Positions 1 to 7,347 of a stretch of DNA of 9,353 nt are shown piece by piece (position 1 is the stretch's first letter; every line of letters begins with the position of its first letter). The notes under the pieces were generated by a model, which was not told where the DNA came from, searched no databases, and worked only from the letters and a program-made list of their open reading frames with translations. Position numbers and translations under genes: made by a program. Source of the DNA: RUG13615 sp040307715 (lineage in GTDB: Bacteria > Bacillota > Clostridia > Peptostreptococcales > Anaerovoracaceae). The stretch lies in contig JAWRJC010000106.1 of NCBI GenBank assembly GCA_040307715.1, positions 1 through 9,353 of the forward strand, in the 5' to 3' direction.

Positions 1-1418
1 ATGACGGGGAAACAACGGCCCCCAAGGCGACCGCAGAGAACAGGGCTGTGACCCTGCCGATCCTGTCGGAAGAAATCTACCGGCTGAGCACTTCGGAAGA
101 GACCGTTGCTCTGCTGGAGTATCTTGACGCGAACAAAGAAGAACTGACGGAGAAAGAGAAGCGCATGGTCTATCTGCTTCTGAAAGATCTCCGTGACATG
201 CAGAAGATTCCGATGGAGGAATTCATTGCCTATCAGGAACTGCTGGTCAATGCGGAAGACACCTGGCACCGCGCGAAAGAGGCATCCGATTTTGAGATGT
301 TCTGCCCGCTTCTGAAACAGATCTTTGAAACGAACAAACGGTTCGCCGGCTATATCCATCCGGAAATGGATCCCTACAACCACTGCCTCGATCAGTACGA
401 GGAAGGTCTGACGAAAGACACGCTCGATGCCTTTTTCAGCAAACTGAGGGAGAACATCGTGCCGCTCCTGCAGAGGATCGGTGAAAAAACACAGGTCGAT
501 GACAGCATCCGTTCCGGCAGTTTCCCGGCGGATAAACAGGAAGAACTGGCTTATTATCTGATGGCAACGATGGGGCTCGACCTCGGGCATGTCGGTCTGT
601 CGACCACGGAGCACCCGTTCACGACCAGCCTTGGCTCCCATCTGGACGAGCGCATCACGACCCATTACTACGAAGAGGACTTTGCCAGTTCGATGTACAG
701 CGTCATCCATGAAGGCGGCCATGCACTGTATGACACGGGATCTGCCCGGGATCTTGCCTTCACCGTTCTTGACGGCGGTACGTCCATGAGCATCCACGAG
801 AGCCAGAGCCGTTTCTATGAGAATATCATCGGCCGCAGCCGCGCGTACTGCGCCTTCATCTTCCCGAAACTGCAGGAACTGTTCCCGGAGCAGATGAAAG
901 GCCGTACGGCAGAGGAGTTCTATAAAGCTGTCAACAAGGCACAGCCGTCGCTGATCAGGACGGAAGCGGACGAACTGACCTACAGCCTCCATATCATGAT
1001 CCGCTATGAACTGGAGAAGCGCGTCATGGCGGGAGAACTGGAAGTCAAAGATCTGCCGGCAGAGTGGAACCGCCTGTACAAGGAGTATCTCGGCGTCGAT
1101 GTGCCGGATGACAAACACGGTGTCCTGCAGGATACCCACTGGTCCGGTGGTATGGTCGGGTATTTCCCGTCCTATGCGCTCGGAAACGCGTACGGCGCGC
1201 AGTTCCTTACAAAGATGAAACAATCGGTCGATGTGGACGCCTGCATCGAAAAGGGTGATTTCGGTCCGGTCAATGACTGGAACAGGGAGCAGATCTGGCA
1301 GTACGGCAGCCTGTATACGCCGCAGCAGGTGCTGGAACGCGTGCTTGGCGAGCCGTTCGACGCACAGTACTATATCGATTACCTGACGGAAAAATACACA
1401 GATGTCTACGGGCTGTAA
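1..1418 (+). CDS. M32 family metallocarboxypeptidase (Taq type), 5' end cut by window
   Basis: This is a zinc carboxypeptidase that removes C-terminal residues from peptides, probably in the cytoplasm. The reading frame is open back to base 3 (first full codon GAC), and the codons before the GTG at 48 read DGETTAPKATAENRAV. That matches the conserved N-terminal [WY]D-x-E-T-x-x-P segment of M32 enzymes, so GTG 48 is not the start and roughly 30 residues lie upstream of the window. Numbering from base 3, the zinc site is HEGGH at residues 236-240 (708-722), with HESQSR following at 265-270, whose Glu266 is 30 residues after the first His, as expected for the third ligand. Other family landmarks are HPFTTSLG, DELTYSLHIMIRYELE, and the C-terminal DTHWSGGMVGYFPSYALGN. 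The stop is TAA. The M3 peptidase gene starts 53 nt downstream with no terminator between, suggesting a shared transcript. Family assignment is firm; the substrate is inferred from the family. Confidence 0.95.
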   Translation, partial: DGETTAPKATAENRAVTLPILSEEIYRLSTSEETVALLEYLDANKEELTEKEKRMVYLLLKDLRDMQKIPMEEFIAYQELLVNAEDTWHRAKEASDFEMFCPLLKQIFETNKRFAGYIHPEMDPYNHCLDQYEEGLTKDTLDAFFSKLRENIVPLLQRIGEKTQVDDSIRSGSFPADKQEELAYYLMATMGLDLGHVGLSTTEHPFTTSLGSHLDERITTHYYEEDFASSMYSVIHEGGHALYDTGSARDLAFTVLDGGTSMSIHESQSRFYENIIGRSRAYCAFIFPKLQELFPEQMKGRTAEEFYKAVNKAQPSLIRTEADELTYSLHIMIRYELEKRVMAGELEVKDLPAEWNRLYKEYLGVDVPDDKHGVLQDTHWSGGMVGYFPSYALGNAYGAQFLTKMKQSVDVDACIEKGDFGPVNDWNREQIWQYGSLYTPQQVLERVLGEPFDAQYYIDYLTEKYTDVYGL

Positions 1419-1471
1419 ACCAATCCACCGATAGACATGGCAGACAGAAATAGAGACCGGAAAGGAAGCGT

Positions 1472-3178
1472 ATGCTGAAGTTTAAAGACATGCCGTATGA
1501 ACGGCCTGATATGGAAGCCGCCAAGAAGGAACTGGCGCGCCTGGCGGCGGCCTTGAAAGAAGCGGATTCCTATGAAACCGCAAAGAGCGTTTTTCTTGAA
1601 AAAGATACACTGAAGAAGCACATCGAGACACAGGCGGCGCTGGCGCAGATCCGCCAGACCATCGATACGAGAGATGCATTCTACGATCAGGAAGTCAGCT
1701 TCTGGAATGAAGCCGGTCCGGAACTGATGGAATATGAACAGATGTGGACGAAAGCACTGCTCGCCACTCCGTACAGGGATCAGCTGACAGAGGAGTTCGG
1801 CGATGTGATCTTTCTGAACGCGGAACTTGAAGAGAAGTGTTTTGACCCGTCGATCATTCCGCAGATGCAGAAAGAGAACGACCTGACACTCGAGTATGAA
1901 AAGCTCATCGCCGGCGCTAAGATCCCGTTCAACGGGGAAACATATACCATCGCACAGATCCAGCCGTTCAAGAGCGATGCGGACGATGCCGTGCGCCTTG
2001 CTGCCTGGAAGGCGGAGGGCGGCTGGTACAAAGAGCACCAGCAGGATCTCGACCGGATCTACGACGAGATGGTCGCGCTGCGCGACGAGATGGGTAAAAA
2101 GCTCGGGTTCAAAGACTTTGTAGACCTCGGCTATTGCCGGATGGGCCGCAACTGCTATGACCGGAATGATATCGACAGATTCCGCGCTGCCGTGCGCGAT
2201 TATATCGTTCCGGTCGCAGATATGGTCCGCCGCAGACAGGCAGAGCGTCTTGGCATGCAGTACCCGCTGAGTTTCGCTGACTGCGCGCTTTTATTCCGCT
2301 CCGGCAATCCGAAGCCGCAGGGCGGCGAGAAGGAGATCCTTGCGGCGGCGAAGCGGTTCTATGATGCGCTTTCCCCTGAAACAAGCGAATTCTTCCGGAC
2401 CATGCTCGACTATGAGCTGATGGACCTGCTGGCCAAGGAAGGCAAGGCGGGCGGCGGTTACTGCGAAGGCATCTACGATTATGAAGTGCCGTTCATTTTC
2501 GCGAACTTCAACGGCACCAGAGACGACGTGGAGACTGTCACCCACGAGGCCGGCCATGCGTTCGCAGCGTACATGAACCGCAAACGCGTACCAATGGAGA
2601 CGATCTGGCCGGGCATGGAAAGCTGCGAGGTGCATTCGATGAGCATGGAGTTCTTCGCGTGGAAAGCGGCAGAAGACTTCTTCGGGCCGGATACCCGCAA
2701 GTTCCTCTATACACATCTGGCGGAATCGCTGCTGTTCATCCCGTACGGGACGATGGTCGACCACTTCCAACACAGTGTTTATGAGCATCCGGAGATGACG
2801 CCTGCGGAACGCCACGCGGAGTGGAAGCGTCTGCTCGGCATCTACATGCCGTGGCTGCGTCTTGACGGGGAGATCCCGTTCTATGCGGAAGGCATGGGCT
2901 GGCAGCGGCAATCGCATATCTACGAAGTGCCGTTCTACTATATCGATTACTGCCTCGCGCAGACGGTCGCGCTCGGGTTCTGGGCGATGATCCAGGAAGA
3001 CTACGGCGACGCCTGGGCGCATTACATGGCGTACACCGAACAGGGCGGCAGCCGCGTGTTCACCGGACTGCTCGCCAATGCGGGGCTTTCAAGTCCGTTT
3101 GAAGAAGAAACGCTCCGGTCCATCTGCGCGAAAGCGAAAGAGTGGCTGGATGCGTATGATCTGAACGGGATCGAATAG
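1472..3178 (+). CDS. M3 family oligoendopeptidase (PepF-like)
   Basis: This is a zinc endopeptidase for short peptides, 568 aa, a normal length for the M3 oligoendopeptidases of Bacillota that are related to PepF. The zinc motif HEAGH is at residues 358-362 (2543-2557). Glu386 in SCEVHSMSME lies 28 residues after the first His and fits the third ligand. A later segment, HIYEVPFYYIDY (His482 to Tyr493), corresponds to the conserved substrate-binding His/Tyr region of the family. The N-terminus MLKFKDMPYERPD resembles other members and has no signal peptide, so the enzyme should be cytoplasmic. The ATG at 1472 is preceded by AAAGGAAG at 1461-1468. With the M32 carboxypeptidase just upstream, it would supply endo- and carboxypeptidase steps for peptides brought in by the importer encoded downstream; that link is inferred from context. 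Confidence 0.95.
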   Translation: MLKFKDMPYERPDMEAAKKELARLAAALKEADSYETAKSVFLEKDTLKKHIETQAALAQIRQTIDTRDAFYDQEVSFWNEAGPELMEYEQMWTKALLATPYRDQLTEEFGDVIFLNAELEEKCFDPSIIPQMQKENDLTLEYEKLIAGAKIPFNGETYTIAQIQPFKSDADDAVRLAAWKAEGGWYKEHQQDLDRIYDEMVALRDEMGKKLGFKDFVDLGYCRMGRNCYDRNDIDRFRAAVRDYIVPVADMVRRRQAERLGMQYPLSFADCALLFRSGNPKPQGGEKEILAAAKRFYDALSPETSEFFRTMLDYELMDLLAKEGKAGGGYCEGIYDYEVPFIFANFNGTRDDVETVTHEAGHAFAAYMNRKRVPMETIWPGMESCEVHSMSMEFFAWKAAEDFFGPDTRKFLYTHLAESLLFIPYGTMVDHFQHSVYEHPEMTPAERHAEWKRLLGIYMPWLRLDGEIPFYAEGMGWQRQSHIYEVPFYYIDYCLAQTVALGFWAMIQEDYGDAWAHYMAYTEQGGSRVFTGLLANAGLSSPFEEETLRSICAKAKEWLDAYDLNGIE

Positions 3179-3229
3179 AAAACAGTATATTTGTTTCTGC
3201 GCCGGAGCAGGCGTAAAAAGAGGATAACA

Positions 3230-3748
3230 ATGGGCAGATTCAAACACGTCAATGATGTGCGGCAGAACGAGGACGGTTCTCTTGTCTACACGGGAGACCG
3301 GTTCGAGATCTACGGCGACGAGAATGAAAAGAAGCGGACGTTTCTCAGTTTTGCTGCGGGAACGGTGCTGCTTGCGGGACTGATCCTGCTGTCCGGCTGC
3401 ATCAATGCCGACAACGCCACAAAATCCTTTACGGTGATCGTCCCGCTGGTAGGGGAAGTCAGCGCTGCCTTTGTGATCTGCTGGCAGGCGGCAAAACTCA
3501 TCGCGGGCAAAGGGAAGGTGCGGAACTACGCGCTGGATGCGATGTCTGAAAGAATACCAACTGCATGTAAGGTGCTGGTCGTGTTTGCGCTGATCGGGAT
3601 GGCATTCTCCGTGATCTACCTGTTCCGGTATGGAACAGGCGGCGAACTGTTGAAAAGTCTTGCTTATCCGGTCATGAAAGGACTGATCGCATCGACAGCG
3701 GTCGGCTATGAGAAATTCTTTCACACGATTCGATGGGTAAAAGCGTGA
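3230..3748 (+). CDS. Small four-helix membrane protein, function unknown
   Basis: I do not recognise this 172-aa protein. The ATG at 3230 follows AGAGGAT at about 3219-3225 and is preferred over an in-frame TTG at 3191, which has no good ribosome binding site. Residues 1-37 are polar and charged (for example GDRFEIYGDENEKKR) and probably cytoplasmic. Hydrophobic segments lie at about 38-58, 67-91, 112-132 and 140-160. The second contains Glu76 and Gln86, and the third is preceded by a basic loop (GKGKVRNY). The first segment ends in LSGC (54-57), which fits a lipobox pattern, but three more hydrophobic segments follow, so lipidation is doubtful. It follows the M3 peptidase gene by 51 nt without a terminator, so it is likely co-transcribed. 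Its stop codon overlaps the -35 box of the next promoter. No catalytic motif is visible. Confidence 0.8.
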   Translation: MGRFKHVNDVRQNEDGSLVYTGDRFEIYGDENEKKRTFLSFAAGTVLLAGLILLSGCINADNATKSFTVIVPLVGEVSAAFVICWQAAKLIAGKGKVRNYALDAMSERIPTACKVLVVFALIGMAFSVIYLFRYGTGGELLKSLAYPVMKGLIASTAVGYEKFFHTIRWVKA

Positions 3749-3773
3749 CACGGAGTCTAAAAATTGGTATACT
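3745..3773 (+). promoter_or_regulatory. Sigma-A-type promoter with extended -10, for the peptide importer operon
   Basis: The -35 box GTGACA (3745-3750, 5 of 6 to TTGACA) is followed by a 17-bp spacer and TATACT (3768-3773, 5 of 6 to TATAAT). A TG at 3765-3766 makes an extended -10. The start of transcription would fall near 3780, giving a leader of about 215 nt before the binding protein gene. The -35 box overlaps the TGA stop (3746-3748) of the membrane protein gene. It is the best promoter match I found in the gap. It is predicted from sequence only. Confidence 0.6.
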
Positions 3774-3776
3774 TAA

Positions 3777-3808
3777 CAATCATGAACATCCGGATTTGTT
3801 CATGATTG
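3777..3808. promoter_or_regulatory. Perfect 12-bp inverted repeat over the predicted start site (candidate operator)
   Basis: The arms are CAATCATGAACA (3777-3788) and TGTTCATGATTG (3797-3808), separated by 8 nt. The centre also contains the small palindrome ATCCGGAT (3788-3795), offset from the main axis. The repeat begins 4 nt after the -10 box and covers the predicted +1, a classic position for a repressor operator. No T run follows and the stem is AT-rich, so it is unlikely to be a terminator. It could instead act as a 5'-end RNA hairpin. No regulator gene is in the window and the motif does not match an operator I know. Confidence 0.55.
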
Positions 3809-3851
3809 AAATGTGAAGAATGTGGATGTGAATGGAAAGAAGGAATCGCAA

Positions 3852-3873
3852 GGGAAAGAAGGGGTTCTTTCCT
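3852..3873 (+). promoter_or_regulatory. Leader hairpin with GGGG loop
   Basis: GGAAAGAA (3853-3860) pairs perfectly with TTCTTTCC (3865-3872) around a GGGG tetraloop, and a G-U pair extends it by one. It lies just upstream of the terminator-like hairpin. Its 5' arm overlaps a segment (3850-3858) that could instead pair with the terminator's 3' arm, so it may compete in an attenuation switch. It matches no riboswitch class I can recognise. Confidence 0.4.
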
Positions 3874-3878
3874 ATGCC

Positions 3879-3900
3879 AAAAGGGGAGACTTCCCTTTTT
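3879..3900 (+). terminator. Intrinsic terminator-like hairpin in the importer leader
   Basis: AAAAGGGGA (3879-3887) pairs with TTCCCTTTT (3891-3899) around a GAC loop, with one G-U pair, and the sequence ends in a TTTTT run (3896-3900). This is the A-tract, stem, T-tract form of a Rho-independent terminator. It lies 131 nt after the membrane protein gene and 96 nt before the binding protein start. It may close the peptidase transcript. If the promoter at 3745-3773 is real, it also lies inside the importer leader and would act as an attenuator. Confidence 0.55.
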
Positions 3901-3902
3901 AG

Positions 3903-3917
3903 ATGTACTCTGTACAT
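3903..3917. repeat. Short palindrome ATGTAC-TCT-GTACAT
   Basis: A perfect 6-bp inverted repeat with a 3-bp spacer lies directly after the terminator-like T run. It could be a small protein-binding site or chance. No -35/-10 pair next to it is convincing. Confidence 0.3.
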
Positions 3918-3935
3918 TTCCACTTATCCAATGTC

Positions 3936-3958
3936 TTTGTTTGGTTCAAACCAACAAA
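3936..3958. repeat. Imperfect palindrome upstream of the binding protein ribosome binding site
   Basis: TTTGTT-T-GGTT (3936-3946) is complementary to AACC-AACAAA (3949-3958) apart from a single unpaired T, around a 2-bp centre. It ends about 20 nt before the Shine-Dalgarno sequence (3978-3986). It could be a DNA-binding site or a weak RNA hairpin close to the ribosome entry region; the function is unknown. Confidence 0.3.
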
Positions 3959-3995
3959 AATACAAAGTTCTTTTGCTGGAAAGGAGATAAGCAAA

Positions 3996-6254
3996 ATGAA
4001 AAGAAAGTTAGCACTTGTCCTCGTGCTTGTGATGGTCCTCACAGCGGCTCTCACTGCATGCGGCAGCGCCGGCGCTGATGCGGACAAACCGCTCGTCGTT
4101 GGCTACTCGAACTTCTCGAGCAAGTTCTCCCCGTTCTTCGCGGAGACGGCTTATGACCAGGATGTCGCGACCATGACCAGCGTCTACCTGCTCGGCAACG
4201 ACCGTCTCGGCCAGATCGTCGAGAAAGGCAAGACAGGCGAGACCAGAGAGTACAATGGTACTGAATATGAGTACAAAGGTATTTCTGATCTGACCATCAA
4301 CGAGAACGATGACGGCACGACCGACTACGTCTTCGAACTCCGTGACGACATCAAGTTCTCCGACGGTGAGCCGCTCACAGCTGACGACGTCATCTTCTCG
4401 ATGTACGTCCTGGCTGACCCGACCTTCGACGGTCCGTCCATCTTCAACACGAAGGCCATCAAGGGTATGGAAGCGTACCGCAAAGGGATGGACACCCAGT
4501 TCAACCTGATGATCGCTGCCGGTAAAGACAATAAGGACTTTACCTACTGGGATGAAGCGACACAGACCAAGTTCTGGGAAGAACTCGATGCTGCGATGAT
4601 CGCACTGGTCCAGGATATCAGAGATGCCCTGATCAACGATTACGGTGCCAACACAGAGGAAGACCCGATCGAAGCAGTTGCTGCGAACTGGGGCTATGAA
4701 CTCAAAGAAGGCGCAACTGAAGAAGATTTCGCAAATGCGATCCTCGAAGCTTACGGCGGCGACTATGCAACAGCCATCAACACCGAAAAAGCCAACAAAG
4801 GTATTGATGAACTGATGCCCACCTATGCTGATTATCAGCTTGGTATCGAGACCGGCGATTCCGCTGACTACATCGAAGGTATCGAGAAGGTCGACGACTA
4901 TACTGTCAAGGTTACACTGACTAAGCCGGATGCAGCGGCGGTCTACGACCTTGCTATCCCTGTTGCCCCGATGCATTATTACGGCGACAAGGAAAAGTAT
5001 GACTACGATGCTCATAAGTTCGGGTTTGAAAAGGGCGACCTGTCCTCTGTCCGTGCGAAGACCACCGAGCCGATGGGCGCTGGTCCGTACAAATTCGTCA
5101 AGTTTGAAAATGGTGTTGTTTCCTTCGAAGCGAACGAGAACTACTACCTTGGCGAGCCGAAGACCAAGTATATGCAGTTCCTCGAATCCACTGACCAGGA
5201 TAAACTGAACGGCGTCATCACCGGTACGATCGACATCACCGACCCGTCCTACTCTGTTGACACCTACAAGGCGATCTGCGAAGCGAACGGCAACGATGAT
5301 ATCAACGGCGACGTGATCGTCACAAGCACCGTTGACAACAACGGCTACGGCTACCTTGGCATGTGCTCCGAAGTCATGAAGGTCGGCGACGATCCGGCAT
5401 CCGATGCGTCCAAGAACCTGCGCAAAGCATTTGCAACAGTGTTCTGCAACTTCCGCGACATCACCGTCGACTCTTACTACGGTGATACCGCATCTGTCGT
5501 TAACTATCCGATCTCCAACACTTCCTGGGCTGCTCCGCAGCCGACAGATGCTGACTATGTGCCGGCATTCTCGAAGGATATCGATGGCAACGACATCTAT
5601 ACATCCGATATGGATGATGCAGCAAAAGAAGAGGCTGCTCTGAAGGCGGCTCTCGGTTACTTCGAGGCAGCGGGCTACACCGTCAAGGACGGCAAAGTCA
5701 CAGAAGCTCCGAAAGGCGCAAGCCTTGAATATGAAGTCTGGATCCCGGCTGACGGCAGCGGCGACCATCCGTCCTTCATGATGCTCAACCTGGCAAAAGA
5801 CGCATTTGCTAAGATCGGCATCACGCTGAACGTCAAAGACCTGGCGAACTCCGACGACCTGTGGACCGGTCTTGAGGCGCAGAGCGTCCCGATGTGGTGT
5901 GCAGCATGGCAGGCTGCTCTCGATCCTAGTTCCGGCTTCTATCAGGTTTACTACGCTGACGTTGCTCACAACGGCAAGAACGCCGGCGGCAGCAACTACA
6001 TGTATGCGATCGCTGATCCCGAACTTGACAAACTGATCGATGACGGTGCGACCAACTCCGACCAGGCCTACAGAAAGGCTGTCTACAAGTCCTGCTTCGA
6101 CATCATCGTTGACTGGGCAGTTGAAGTACCTGTCTATCAGAGACAGAACGCATACATCTTCTCGCCCGAACGTGTCAATATGGACACTGTCACACCGGAC
6201 ATCACCTGCTACTATGACTGGAGAAACGAAGTCGAAAAGATCGAACTGAAGTAA
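3996..6254 (+). CDS. Peptide ABC importer, lipoprotein substrate-binding protein (SBP_bac_5 family), enlarged
   Basis: This is the extracellular binding protein that captures peptides for the importer encoded by the next genes. The ATG at 3996 is chosen because it follows GGAAAGGAG (3978-3986) and gives a lipoprotein signal: MKRK, a hydrophobic stretch, and lipobox LTAC with Cys22 as the anchor. An in-frame ATG at 3903 would bury this signal behind 31 residues. Family landmarks are FELRDDIKFSDGEPLTADDV (FSDG at 121-124), VDDYTVKVTL (from 299), GAGPYKF, and VEVPVYQRQNAYIFS near the C-terminus. At 752 aa it is longer than the usual 540-600. The excess lies mainly between about residues 145 and 290, an acidic stretch that looks helical. 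The gene has no in-frame TTA, CTA or TCA after codon 5, which suggests strong codon selection and high expression. The exact substrate is not visible; peptides are inferred from family and neighbours. Confidence 0.93.
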   Translation: MKRKLALVLVLVMVLTAALTACGSAGADADKPLVVGYSNFSSKFSPFFAETAYDQDVATMTSVYLLGNDRLGQIVEKGKTGETREYNGTEYEYKGISDLTINENDDGTTDYVFELRDDIKFSDGEPLTADDVIFSMYVLADPTFDGPSIFNTKAIKGMEAYRKGMDTQFNLMIAAGKDNKDFTYWDEATQTKFWEELDAAMIALVQDIRDALINDYGANTEEDPIEAVAANWGYELKEGATEEDFANAILEAYGGDYATAINTEKANKGIDELMPTYADYQLGIETGDSADYIEGIEKVDDYTVKVTLTKPDAAAVYDLAIPVAPMHYYGDKEKYDYDAHKFGFEKGDLSSVRAKTTEPMGAGPYKFVKFENGVVSFEANENYYLGEPKTKYMQFLESTDQDKLNGVITGTIDITDPSYSVDTYKAICEANGNDDINGDVIVTSTVDNNGYGYLGMCSEVMKVGDDPASDASKNLRKAFATVFCNFRDITVDSYYGDTASVVNYPISNTSWAAPQPTDADYVPAFSKDIDGNDIYTSDMDDAAKEEAALKAALGYFEAAGYTVKDGKVTEAPKGASLEYEVWIPADGSGDHPSFMMLNLAKDAFAKIGITLNVKDLANSDDLWTGLEAQSVPMWCAAWQAALDPSSGFYQVYYADVAHNGKNAGGSNYMYAIADPELDKLIDDGATNSDQAYRKAVYKSCFDIIVDWAVEVPVYQRQNAYIFSPERVNMDTVTPDITCYYDWRNEVEKIELK

Positions 6255-6286
6255 TCTTTCATATGTATTGCAACGCATAACTCTAT

Positions 6287-6316
6287 GAGGCAGGCAGAGA
6301 GATCTCTGCCTGCCTC
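6287..6316 (+). promoter_or_regulatory. Strong intercistronic stem-loop between binding protein and permease genes
   Basis: GAGGCAGGCAGAGA (6287-6300) is perfectly complementary to TCTCTGCCTGCCTC (6303-6316), giving 14 bp around a 2-nt centre (as RNA, 13 bp with an AGAT loop). It begins 32 nt after the binding protein stop and ends about 14 nt before the permease Shine-Dalgarno AAAGAGGT (6331-6338). No T run follows, so it is not a standard terminator. Stem-loops in this place in binding-protein operons can protect the upstream mRNA from 3' decay and reduce downstream expression; that role is inferred here. Confidence 0.65.
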
Positions 6317-6344
6317 TATGCAGAATCTTTAAAGAGGTAACACC

Positions 6345-7331
6345 GTGCGAAAATACATTATCAAGAGATTGCTGCTGTCGGTCGTTATTTTGTTTTTTGT
6401 AGCGTTCATCATCTATGCGCTGATGCGCTGTCTGCCGACCTCCTATATTGAGGCGACGGCGAGACAGAAATCCATGACACCTGGCTCGAAGAGCTACGAA
6501 GAATGGATGGAACAGCTGACGGCCATGTACAACATGGACAGCGGCATTATCACCGGGTTCTTCCGGTGGCTTGGCTCGATGTTCCGCGGGGAATTCGGTG
6601 ACAGCTGGAAGTATACCGTACCGGTCCTGACGAAGTTCAACGATACAGTATGGCTTTCTTTCGTGATGGGACTCATTTCTTTCATTCTTGAGATCATCAT
6701 CGCCGTTCCGCTCGGTATCATCGCTGCGACCAAGCAGTATTCCAAGACGGACTATACGATTTCCGTCATTGCGCTGGCAGGTATCTCTCTGCCGACGTTC
6801 TTCTTTGCATCGCTGCTCAAACTGGTATTCTCCGTCAAGTTGGGCTGGTTCGACCTCTATGGTCTTGTCGGCCGCAACTATGACCAGCTTGATACGATAG
6901 GGCAGCTATTAGATAAGGGGAATCATCTCATCTTACCGATCGTGACCCTTGTCGTTGTCAGCATGGGTTCTCTGATGCGTTACACCAGAACGAACATGCT
7001 GGAAGTACTCAATGCAGACTATATCCGGACTGCACGGGCGAAAGGGCTTTCCGAGAGGAAGGTCATCTATCACCATGCGTTCCGTAATACCTTGATTCCG
7101 ATCGTGACGATCATCGGCGGTTCGCTGCCGGGGCTGTTCTCCGGTGCGCTGATCACTGAGACACTGTTCGCGATCCCGGGCATCGGCTTCGCATCTTATC
7201 AGGCGATGGTTGCCGGTGATATCCCGTTCTCAATGTTCTTCTTAGTGTTCACAGCCATGCTGACATTGTTGGGGAACTTGATCGCAGACATTTTGTATGC
7301 GGTCGTTGACCCGCGTGTCAGGATCGCTTAG
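6345..7331 (+). CDS. Peptide ABC importer permease, DppB/OppB type
   Basis: This is the first membrane subunit of the importer, 328 aa, a normal length for the family. It starts at GTG 6345 after AAAGAGGT (6331-6338), and the N-terminus MRKYIIKRLLLSV begins directly with the first membrane helix, as in DppB. The cytoplasmic coupling (EAA) loop is ADYIRTARAKGLSERKVIYH, starting at residue 224, followed by FRNTLIPIVTIIGG. Other family features are ITETLFAIPGIG and the C-terminal DILYAVVDPRVR. It would pair with the DppC-like subunit to form the pore. The next gene starts 17 nt downstream with its own strong ribosome binding site, so the two are translated from one message. Confidence 0.94.
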   Translation: MRKYIIKRLLLSVVILFFVAFIIYALMRCLPTSYIEATARQKSMTPGSKSYEEWMEQLTAMYNMDSGIITGFFRWLGSMFRGEFGDSWKYTVPVLTKFNDTVWLSFVMGLISFILEIIIAVPLGIIAATKQYSKTDYTISVIALAGISLPTFFFASLLKLVFSVKLGWFDLYGLVGRNYDQLDTIGQLLDKGNHLILPIVTLVVVSMGSLMRYTRTNMLEVLNADYIRTARAKGLSERKVIYHHAFRNTLIPIVTIIGGSLPGLFSGALITETLFAIPGIGFASYQAMVAGDIPFSMFFLVFTAMLTLLGNLIADILYAVVDPRVRIA

Positions 7332-7347
7332 GGAAGGAGGTGCAGCT

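Noticed and set aside
48..50. GTG as the start of the M32 carboxypeptidase
   Set aside because: The frame is open to the window edge, and the residues before GTG match the conserved M32 N-terminal segment, so the gene begins outside the window.
3195..3213. Small GC-rich hairpin after the M3 peptidase gene
   Set aside because: Only 4-bp stems can form and there is no T run, so it does not support a terminator.
3777..3808. LexA/SOS-type box
   Set aside because: The half sites GAAC and GTTC are present but are separated by 10 bp rather than the 4 bp of the Gram-positive LexA (DinR) box.
3937..3966. Second promoter (TTGTTT, 18 bp, TACAAA) close to the binding protein gene
   Set aside because: Both boxes are weak and the start would fall at or inside the ribosome binding site; the promoter at 3745-3773 is clearly better.
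3903..3995. Upstream ATG extending the binding protein by 31 residues
   Set aside because: It would place a polar segment before the lipoprotein signal peptide, has no ribosome binding site, and lies immediately after the terminator T run.
3806..4078. A TTG-started 90-codon frame with a Cys-rich beginning (CEECGC)
   Set aside because: It has no ribosome binding site, runs through the terminator-like hairpin, and overlaps the first 83 bases of the well-supported binding protein gene in another frame.
4008..6278. A 756-codon open frame on the minus strand covering the whole binding protein gene
   Set aside because: It is aligned codon-to-codon with the plus-strand gene, so its stops could arise only from TTA, CTA or TCA codons, which this strongly biased gene avoids after codon 5. 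The product has no recognisable family and no upstream signals. It reflects codon bias.
7297..7347. Upstream in-frame start for the DppC-like permease
   Set aside because: It overlaps the end of the preceding permease gene, while ATG 7348 has a near-ideal AAGGAGGTG ribosome binding site.
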